64,000 bases of DNA from JBKPRX01 sp046734795. Its GTDB lineage: Bacteria; Actinomycetota; Thermoleophilia; Gaiellales; Gaiellaceae. The stretch lies in assembly GCA_046734795.1 (NCBI GenBank), contig JBKPRX010000011.1:1-64000 (forward strand), read 5' to 3'. The notes beneath the pieces were generated by a model. It had not been told where the DNA came from, did not search any database, and saw only the letters and a program-made list of their open reading frames with translations. Positions 58,281 to 64,000 of the stretch are shown piece by piece (the stretch's first letter is position 1; each line of letters opens with the position of its first letter). Made by a program: the position numbers and the translations under genes.

Positions 58281-59254
58281 CGCTCCGTGCCGAGCGGACG
58301 GTCGCGCTCGTCGGCCCCTCGGGCGCCGGCAAGTCGTCCGTGCTTCGAGCGGTCGCCGGTCTCGCGCGGCCGTCGGTGGGGACGATCGCCCTGGACGAAG
58401 ACGTCTGGTTCGACGCCGACCGGCGCATCTTCCGTAGTCCCGATCGCCGAAGCGTCGGCCTCGTCTTCCAGGAGTACGCGCTCTTTCCGCACATGAGCGT
58501 GCGCCGCAACGTCGCCTACGGCGGCGCTGCGCGCGTCGACGAGTACCTCGAGCGCTTCCGCATCGCGCACCTCGCCGAGGCCGACCCGGCTGAGCTCTCA
58601 GGCGGCGAGCGCCAGCGCGTCGCTCTCGCGCGCGCGCTCGCACGGAACCCCGGCGCGCTTCTTCTCGACGAGCCGCTCTCGTCGCTCGACAGCCACACGA
58701 AGTCCGCTGTCCGCGTCGAGCTTCAAGAGCTCCTGCATGAGTTCGGCCTGCCGACGGTCCTCGTCACGCACGACTACGACGACGCGGCCGCGCTCGCCGA
58801 CGAGGTCGGCGTGATCGTCGACGGCAAGCTCCGCCAGCTCGCGAGCCCGCAAGAGCTCGTCTCCAATCCCGCGGACGCGTTCGTCGCTTCTTTCACCGGC
58901 GCAAACCTGCTGCACGGCGTTGCGCAACCCGAGAACGACGAGCTCACGCTCGTTCGGCTCGAAAGTGGTGAGCGCATCTACTCCACCGACTCCGCGTTCG
59001 GAGACGTCGGCGTCGTCGTCTACCCGTGGGAGATCACCGTCGGTCGCGTCCAGCACTCCGACTCGGCGCTCAACGTCATCCAGGGCGACGTCCGCTCTGT
59101 CGTCCATGTCGGCAACCGTGTGCGCGTTTCGATCGGCCCGATCACTGCGGAGGTCACCGCCGCCTCCGCGCACGAGCTCGACCTCGCCCGCGGCGGCCGA
59201 GCCGTGGCGACCTTCAAAGCAACCGGTACCCGCCTCGTGCCCCGCGCGCGATAA
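58223..59254 (+). CDS. modC: Molybdate ABC transporter ATPase ModC
   Basis: A 343-residue ATPase. Walker A VGPSGAGKSS near residue 34, Q-loop VFQEYALFPHM, signature LSGGERQRVALAR, Walker B LLLDEPLSSLD, H-loop VTHDYDDA. A C-terminal TOBE region follows (LNVIQGDVRSVVHVGNRVRV). It starts at GTG 58223 inside modB. Completes the operon HTH-TOBE, modA, modB, modC. Confidence 0.92.
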   Translation: MAELAADFTLTLRTFELELALRAERTVALVGPSGAGKSSVLRAVAGLARPSVGTIALDEDVWFDADRRIFRSPDRRSVGLVFQEYALFPHMSVRRNVAYGGAARVDEYLERFRIAHLAEADPAELSGGERQRVALARALARNPGALLLDEPLSSLDSHTKSAVRVELQELLHEFGLPTVLVTHDYDDAAALADEVGVIVDGKLRQLASPQELVSNPADAFVASFTGANLLHGVAQPENDELTLVRLESGERIYSTDSAFGDVGVVVYPWEITVGRVQHSDSALNVIQGDVRSVVHVGNRVRVSIGPITAEVTAASAHELDLARGGRAVATFKATGTRLVPRAR

Positions 59255-59302
59255 GAGATCCGCGACGTGCGTGGGTCGGCCGCGCGGTCCGCTCCTGACG
59301 CC

Positions 59303-59698
59303 TCACTTCGCGACCGAAGCGTCAGCTTCAGGCGCTCTGTCGTCTCCTTCTGGCTCGAGAATGAAGATCTCGGCCGACATATCCGGGTCGAAGCACACTT
59401 GTGACATGAACGCGAGCACTCTCCGGTTGAGCGCGTTCTCGACGATCTCGATGAACGCGGTTTTCATGGTGTCTTGGAAGATCGTGCGCGTCTCGCGCAC
59501 GGCGTCTGCGCGGCCGGCGTCGATCAACGTCCGTTCGATCGGCGTGTAGATGTCCTCGAGAACGCACACGACGTAGTTGCGCTGCATGATCGTGCGGACG
59601 GTCGTTGCGCCGCGTCCGTAGTGCTCGCGGTGGAGCCGGGTGATCCCGTTCGAGATGGCCGACAGGTGTCGTCCGCGATCGAGTGGCGTTGTTGTCAT
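59303..59698 (-). CDS. MpsC / DUF2294 family protein A
   Basis: A 131-residue cytoplasmic protein (ISNGITRLHREHYGRGATTVRTIMQRNYVVCVLEDIYTPIERTL...VRETRTIFQDTM) of the DUF2294/MpsC family. In Gram-positive bacteria MpsC is linked to a membrane-potential/bicarbonate system (MpsAB); no mpsA or mpsB is present here. ATG 59698. Closely similar to the gene at 60515. Confidence 0.85.
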   Translation of the reverse strand: MTTTPLDRGRHLSAISNGITRLHREHYGRGATTVRTIMQRNYVVCVLEDIYTPIERTLIDAGRADAVRETRTIFQDTMKTAFIEIVENALNRRVLAFMSQVCFDPDMSAEIFILEPEGDDRAPEADASVAK

Positions 59699-59914
59699 CT
59701 TCTCGCTGACGCCGCCCCGAGGCTAGGTCCGCAAGGTGACGTGGGCAGCGGGCGCGCCACCAAGCGGAGTCGAGCACCTAAGGGCTCGACATCTGCCCGG
59801 GAAGGACAGCCATCGCGCTCCACAGTTCTTCGCAGCAACGGCACGGGCTCTCCGCGCAGCCGCCGACCTCGGCACTCTAGACAGTGCTCGCGTCCGCCTG
59901 TGGCGGCGCCGCCG

Positions 59915-60268
59915 TCAACGATCTTGTCGTCGCGGGTCGAGTTTGATCGCCGCGACTGCGCTCTCGCCGAACTTCTCGACGACGATGAAGCGCTCGTTCC
60001 TCTCGACGACGCGTTCGACCGCCGGGATGTCGTGGCCGGCGAGGACGGCGAAGTGCGTGGGGACGGCGCGGAGATGATCGTACTCGGCTTGGCTAAGGAC
60101 GATGCGTTCGGTGCAGTCCTTGTGGCCGCATTCGCAGAGGATCTCCACCTTGTCGTGCATCTCGAGGGTCACCGCGAGCTCGTCAATCCGCTCATTGACC
60201 TCGCGGAAGAGCGATTGGCGGTGTCCGACGTCGCGGGCCCGCGGCCCCGATTCCTCCGTCTGTTGCAT
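59915..60268 (-). CDS. Cys-rich small protein, possible metal-binding regulator
   Basis: A 117-residue protein of a conserved but unnamed actinobacterial type. A helical head (REVNERIDELAVTLEMHD) is followed by the metal-site-like ILCECGHKDCTERIVLSQAEYDHLRAVPTHFAVLAG and ERVVERNERFIVVEK. ATG 60268 has GAGGAGG upstream. It lies between the two DUF2294 paralogues. It may bind zinc through Cys/Cys/Cys. Confidence 0.7.
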   Translation of the reverse strand: MQQTEESGPRARDVGHRQSLFREVNERIDELAVTLEMHDKVEILCECGHKDCTERIVLSQAEYDHLRAVPTHFAVLAGHDIPAVERVVERNERFIVVEKFGESAVAAIKLDPRRQDR

Positions 60269-60514
60269 CACGAACCCTCCTCGGAATGACCCTGTTGTCC
60301 GAGGGCTCGTCGCCTGCCGCTCTGGACAGGCCGCGCACCCACTTCCTGCAGAAGCGCCGGAGCGGCGAAACCACACCAGTGCCCGGGTTTTAAGGCTATC
60401 ACCGTCCCATTGTGATCAGCTAGCGTGGAGGTGCACAACTACCCGCCTGGTTGTTTCTTCGCTCCTTCCTCCTTCCGGGTATCGATCCTCGGGGAGCGGG
60501 TTAGCGGGTGTGCG

Positions 60515-60892
60515 ATGACGAGCGTGATCTCCGAACGTGCACAGCAGGCGGCGGCGGTCTCAAATGCGATCACTCGGATGCATCGAGAGCACTACGGTCG
60601 CGGCGCGACGACGACGAGGACGATCATCCAGCGCAACTACGTCGTCTGCTTTCTGGAGGACATCTACACGCCGTTCGAGCGGACACTGATCGAGTCCGGG
60701 CGGGCGGATGCGGTTCGAGAGACGCGGACGATCTTCCAGGACGCGATGGCAGCGAAGTTCACCGAGGCCGTCGAGGCCGCGACGGGCAGGGCCGTGATCG
60801 CCTTCATGTCGCAGGTGCACTTCGAGCCAGACATGGCAGCCGAGGTCTTCGTCCTCGAACCGCACGCAGACGACCGCGCGCCCGAGGGCTGA
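60515..60892 (+). CDS. MpsC / DUF2294 family protein B
   Basis: A 125-residue paralogue of the protein at 59303 with nearly the same core (ITRMHREHYGRGATTTRTIIQRNYVVCFLEDIYTPFERTLIE, VRETRTIFQDAM) and a matching C-terminus (DDRAPE). ATG 60515 is preferred to upstream starts. It is divergent from the Cys-rich gene across 246 bases in which I see no other gene. Confidence 0.85.
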   Translation: MTSVISERAQQAAAVSNAITRMHREHYGRGATTTRTIIQRNYVVCFLEDIYTPFERTLIESGRADAVRETRTIFQDAMAAKFTEAVEAATGRAVIAFMSQVHFEPDMAAEVFVLEPHADDRAPEG

Positions 60893-61061
60893 CCGACACA
60901 TTCCGCGTTTGGGCTGGCGGCGAGGCCGGGTATAGACCCCTGCGGTGCTCGGATGCGGAGGACGTGCGAGCGCCGATTGGAGTCGCTGGGTGCGAGATCA
61001 GTCCGTTGTGGCTGATGGACGAACCCTCGATCCGCCTAAGTCGGAACCGAGGAGGGCCGTC

Positions 61062-61397
61062 ATGTCCAGTGCACACTCAGCTCAGATCGTCACGCCGGCC
61101 GTAGGGCCGGAGTCGGGCGACGCTCGACCGCAGCTCCTGTTCTTCTACTCGAGTACCTCGGGAAGCTCGCGACGCACGGAGGGCTTTCTGGCGCAGGTGC
61201 TGCAGCGTCGCCGTAACCACCATTCGTTTCAGCTGCGTCGCATCGACGTCGACCGGCACCCCCAGCTCGTCGAACGCTTCAAGGTCGACGGAGTACCCGC
61301 GCTCGTCGTCGTCGAGAGCAAACGCGTTCGCGCTCGCCTGAGCAGCCCGCGCGGTTGTGCAGAGATCGCCGAGACGCTGGCGCCATGGCTGACCTGA
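61062..61397 (+). CDS. Thioredoxin-fold protein without the CxxC
   Basis: A 111-residue protein with a thioredoxin-like pattern: LLFFYSSTSGSSRRTEGFL, the DVDRHPQLVERFKVDGVPALVVV segment with its cis-Pro and a final APWL. The redox cysteines are replaced by Ser/Gly (TSGSSR), so it cannot be an ordinary thioredoxin; it may be a structural or ligand-binding variant. ATG 61062 with GGAGGG upstream. Confidence 0.7.
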   Translation: MSSAHSAQIVTPAVGPESGDARPQLLFFYSSTSGSSRRTEGFLAQVLQRRRNHHSFQLRRIDVDRHPQLVERFKVDGVPALVVVESKRVRARLSSPRGCAEIAETLAPWLT

Positions 61398-61500
61398 GCT
61401 CGTGAAGGTGCTGCGTCAGCGCTGAGCGTTGCTGCGGCCGTCCGCGCGCGCGGCCGCCGCCGGCGTCTGACGAACTCGAACCGTTTCGAGCGGACTCGAG

Positions 61501-62484
61501 TTACCCGAGCGATCTGATGACGTTCTCCGCCTCGGTTATCAGGCCGTGGACGATGTCGGCGGCCGACTCTTCTCGGGTCACGAGCCCCACTCCCTGTCCA
61601 GCCCAATGCGGCAGCGGCTCGACGTCGCCGACCATCGCGGCGGTCGGCGTCGCAGCTGCGTAGCGGCTGATTCGCGAACCGTCGGGCCGCGTCGCGGGCT
61701 CGTCGTCTTCTCCGGGTCTCGATCCCGCAGGGGGTCGGCCTGCCCGCTCCCACGCCTCGACCGTCGAGTTGCGAAGGGTGCGGTGTGGTGCGTCGGGCCA
61801 GCCGCCGTCGAAGAGCGTGCTGTAGAAGGTGTCGTCTTCGCCGGCGGCGAGGAGGCGACGCCGGTAGTCGGGGTGGATCGCGGCCTCCGCTGCGGCGAGG
61901 AAGCGCGTGCCGACCCACGCGCCGACGGCGCCGAGCGCGAGCACGGCAGCGAGACCTCGTCCGTCCGCGATTCCGCCCGCGGCGACGACCGGAACCGGCG
62001 CGACAGCGTCGACGACGCGCGGGACGAGCGCAAGCGTCGAGACCGTTCCCCAAACGTGTCCGCCCGCTTCCCATCCCTGCGCCACGACGACGTCGGCGCC
62101 TGCGGCAGCGGCCGCGCGCCCTTCGTCGGCGGTTCCGACCGTGACGAACACGATTGCGCCCGCATCGCGCGCTTCGCCGACGATGTCGGTCGCGTCCCCC
62201 CAGAAGAACGAGACGACGCGTACGCCCGCGGCGAGCGCCGACGCGAGCCGCTCGCGCTGGTCCCAGGCGAGCCCGAGGTTTACACCGAATGGACGCTCCG
62301 TCTGCTGGCGCGTCTCGTGAACGACCGTGGCGATCTCATCCGGGGGCGTCCAACTGAGCGGCAGCAGGCCGAGCGCACCCGCATTCGAGACGGCAGCCGC
62401 CAGTGTCGGCGTGACCGCCCCACCCATCGGTGCGAGAACAATCGGTGCCTCGATGCCAAGGAGGTCGCACAGCGGCGTCCGCAT
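61501..62484 (-). CDS. Nitronate monooxygenase (NMO class II-type)
   Basis: A 327-residue FMN TIM barrel of the NMO/2-nitropropane dioxygenase family (IVLAPMGGAVTPTLAAAVSNAGALGLLPLS; AQGWEAGGHVWGTVSTLALVPRV with the conserved His; AAGGIADGRGLAAVLALGAVGAWVGTRFL). It oxidises alkyl nitronates or propionate-3-nitronate. ATG 62484. The C-terminal third is Arg/Pro-rich and weakly conserved. Confidence 0.88.
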   Translation of the reverse strand: MRTPLCDLLGIEAPIVLAPMGGAVTPTLAAAVSNAGALGLLPLSWTPPDEIATVVHETRQQTERPFGVNLGLAWDQRERLASALAAGVRVVSFFWGDATDIVGEARDAGAIVFVTVGTADEGRAAAAAGADVVVAQGWEAGGHVWGTVSTLALVPRVVDAVAPVPVVAAGGIADGRGLAAVLALGAVGAWVGTRFLAAAEAAIHPDYRRRLLAAGEDDTFYSTLFDGGWPDAPHRTLRNSTVEAWERAGRPPAGSRPGEDDEPATRPDGSRISRYAAATPTAAMVGDVEPLPHWAGQGVGLVTREESAADIVHGLITEAENVIRSLG

Positions 62485-62599
62485 TGATCGAGTCTAGGAA
62501 ACGGCATCGCTCACCGGTACCAGCTGGCGTCGCCGCCTTTACTCTCGGTGACCATCTCGGCGACAAGCGCCGGTGGGAACGATCGAAAGGGAGAAGAAC

Positions 62600-62899
62600 G
62601 TGACGACTTTGCTCGTGCTCTACAGAGGACCAGCCACGACGTCGGACGCTTCGCACGCAGGGTGGCCCGAGTGGTTCAAAGGCCTCGGCGACAAACTCGT
62701 CGACCGCGGGTCGCCGTTGGCGAACGGCTTCGTCGTCAACTCCGACGGCAGCACAAGCGAAACGGCCGCCAACTTCAACGGCTACAGCATCATCCGCGCC
62801 GACGATCGCGCGCACGCACTCGAGCTATTGCGAGATCACCCGTTCCTGTCACACGGTCGCGAGTACACGATCGAGGTGTTCGAAGTGCCGAGCAAATGA
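62600..62899 (+). CDS. YCII-related domain protein
   Basis: A 99-residue protein of the YCII/DGPF-like alpha-beta fold (TTLLVLYRGPATTSDAS, WFKGLGDKLVDRGSPLANGFVV, YSIIRADDRAHALELLRDHPFL). GTG 62600 with AAAGGGAG upstream. Often a sigma-factor partner or a small enzyme; role unknown. Confidence 0.8.
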   Translation: MTTLLVLYRGPATTSDASHAGWPEWFKGLGDKLVDRGSPLANGFVVNSDGSTSETAANFNGYSIIRADDRAHALELLRDHPFLSHGREYTIEVFEVPSK

Positions 62900-63030
62900 G
62901 GTGCGCCTTGCGAGCCACTTGATCTGGGTGAGGGTCTCACGGTGGAGCTCGTCAGCGCCGCGAGTCCTGGCGGATCAGATCGGATGAGTGGCGGCCGCAG
63001 CTCGATCGGCGCGGTATTCCGTGCGACGTA

Positions 63031-63114
63031 GTGCGGCGCTTCGGAATGCTCTGCTTGGACGCGAACGTGTACATCGAAGGCACGCCGGACGAAGGCGAGC
63101 GCCTCAACAACTGA
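63031..63114 (+). pseudogene. Possible C-terminal remnant of a small gene
   Basis: A coding-like stretch (VRRFGMLCLDANVYIEGTPDEGERLNN) ends at TGA 63112. The same frame is open upstream to about 62938 without a usual start, and a second frame from about 62941 (VELVSAAS) would join it with one base shift. Codon third positions are G/C-biased. Could be a frameshifted 58-residue gene. Confidence 0.25.
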
Positions 63115-63116
63115 AG

Positions 63117-63147
63117 CGAAAAGCCCGGTTGCGGGATTGTCTTTTCG
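63117..63147. terminator. Hairpin between the remnant and the 2OG-Fe(II) oxygenase
   Basis: Outer arms CGAAAAG (63117-63123) and CTTTTCG (63141-63147) enclose CCCG-GTTG-CGGG. It lies 32 bases after the minus-strand oxygenase stop. Possible terminator. Confidence 0.4.
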
Positions 63148-63178
63148 GGCGCTTCCGTTCGGGAGCGTGCGATCGACG

Positions 63179-63724
63179 CTACTGCTTCAGGAAGCGGAAG
63201 TACACGCAGTACCGGATCGAGCCGGTGCGGTTCGCGCCGCTTGCGTGCGGGAGTTGCGGGTGCATCACGAGGACGTCGCCCGGGTCGAGCGTCACTTGCT
63301 GCGGCTCGCTTCCGTCCAGCGGCCACACCGTGAGGCCGCCGTTCTCCGGCCCGTTGCGCGTGAGCGCGACGCCGAGGATGCGCGCGTACGGTCTCCCGTT
63401 CGCCCAGTCTGGGAGCTGGTCGACGTGCGAGTGGAGGTCGACCTCCTGCTCGGGATCGTCGGGCATCTGCCCGACGATCTGCGGGTCGCACAGCTCTCCG
63501 TCGCGGAGCGCCGGTGGCAGGTGCTCGAGCAGCGATACGACCTCGTCATCCCAGCGGAGGTGCGGATACCAGTGTGCGTTCCACAGCCACTGCGCGAGCC
63601 ACTCCTGCGGCAGGCCTCGCGTTGCGACGTCGCGGTGTATGTGGCGGAGCACGCCGTCGACTGCCTCCTGGGGAACAGCCCCGCGCAGCACCTCGTACCC
63701 CGATCTCGTTTGCGTCGCTGTCAA
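63179..63724 (-). CDS. 2-oxoglutarate/Fe(II)-dependent oxygenase (PhyH-like)
   Basis: About 181 residues with a double-stranded beta-helix. The facial triad is His-x-Asp in LHSHVDQLP and the distal His in MHPQLPHASGANRTGSIRYCVYFRF, with the Arg expected to bind 2-oxoglutarate. TTG 63724 has GGAGGT 12 bases upstream; the frame is open to GTG 63823, but the extra 33 residues are Arg-rich and unlike the family. It hydroxylates an unknown small substrate. Confidence 0.75.
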   Translation of the reverse strand: MTATQTRSGYEVLRGAVPQEAVDGVLRHIHRDVATRGLPQEWLAQWLWNAHWYPHLRWDDEVVSLLEHLPPALRDGELCDPQIVGQMPDDPEQEVDLHSHVDQLPDWANGRPYARILGVALTRNGPENGGLTVWPLDGSEPQQVTLDPGDVLVMHPQLPHASGANRTGSIRYCVYFRFLKQ

Positions 63725-63941
63725 CGCCGTCCGCCTACCTCCACGTCGGATCCGTAAACGAGCAGCATCTTCTGCTGACGGCGAGCGCCGTTCCAGACGC
63801 AGCGCGCCGGGCGGACGACGCACCAGCCGCTCGCTCTCGTCACGCCTCCAGCGCCCTCCCCTTATGTAGTCAAAGACATAGATGCATCGCTGACAACGAC
63901 CACGGTTTCACCGGCGACCCGCCGGATAAAACGGACGCCTC

Positions 63942-64000
63942 ATGGAGACGATTCTCATCGCCGGGGGAGCGGGCTTCATCGGCTCCCATCGGCAGACCGC
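63942..64000 (+). CDS. NAD-dependent epimerase/dehydratase, 5' end only
   Basis: ATG 63942 begins METILIAGGAGFIGSHRQT, the glycine-rich Rossmann start (GGAGFIGSH) of extended SDR sugar epimerases/dehydratases. The rest lies past the window edge. Confidence 0.8.
   Translation, partial: METILIAGGAGFIGSHRQT

Overview
The window looks like chromosomal DNA of a high-GC actinobacterium. The weight of evidence (GTG/TTG starts, strong G/C third positions, DUF6325 and DUF7144 proteins, PLDc_N/SHOCT mini-proteins, a fused REC/thioredoxin-reductase-like protein, an F420-type luciferase-like oxidoreductase, many NarL/LuxR regulators) points to the Thermoleophilia (Gaiellales/Solirubrobacterales-like). 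That placement is inference from gene content. No rRNA, tRNA, CRISPR array, IS element or prophage was recognised. The two edges cut genes: ppk1 at the left and an NAD-dependent epimerase at the right.

Bases 1-36000 form a stress, envelope and signalling region. It holds polyphosphate kinase, an orphan histidine kinase, an MBL hydrolase coupled to a holin-domain/phosphodiesterase fusion, DUF6325, and many small membrane proteins (three DUF7144; four PLDc_N and/or SHOCT). It also has two tandem PAS-LuxR regulators, RDD, NfeD, two UPF0104 flippase-like proteins, a GAP-family protein, a K+ channel and an AI-2E-type permease. Two tandem ATP-dependent LuxR (LAL) regulators, three response regulators, a MASE1 histidine kinase, a four-gene envelope operon and a PRC-barrel protein complete it. 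One 17-bp inverted repeat, TCRYCC-N5-GGRYGA, recurs about a dozen times here, always between genes or at a gene start, and I did not find it in the right half. This is the best candidate for an undescribed regulatory system in the window.

Bases 36000-48000 are metabolic and housekeeping: an argininosuccinate-lyase-like enzyme that lacks the usual catalytic His, Lon protease behind a palindrome-rich upstream region, HxlR plus an ABC exporter, and a fatty-acid/CoA cluster (thiolase, SDR, acyl-CoA ligase, enoyl-CoA hydratase). Three small genes here carry reading-frame lesions: a VOC protein (frameshift), a cupin (frameshift) and a methyltransferase (internal TAA).

Bases 48000-64000 hold an AraC regulator, an ICMT-like methyltransferase, a serine hydrolase, a divergent methyltransferase/PadR pair sharing a large palindrome, an F420-type oxidoreductase, a COG4280-like membrane protein and a DHA2 drug exporter. 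A complete molybdate import operon (HTH-TOBE regulator, modA, modB, modC) follows. Next come two MpsC/DUF2294 paralogues flanking a Cys-rich small protein, a thioredoxin-like protein without its cysteines, nitronate monooxygenase, a YCII protein and a 2OG-Fe(II) oxygenase.

Several genes appear to start at non-ATG/GTG/TTG codons. The clearest is the membrane gene at 27437, where a good ribosome binding site sits before an in-frame CTG.
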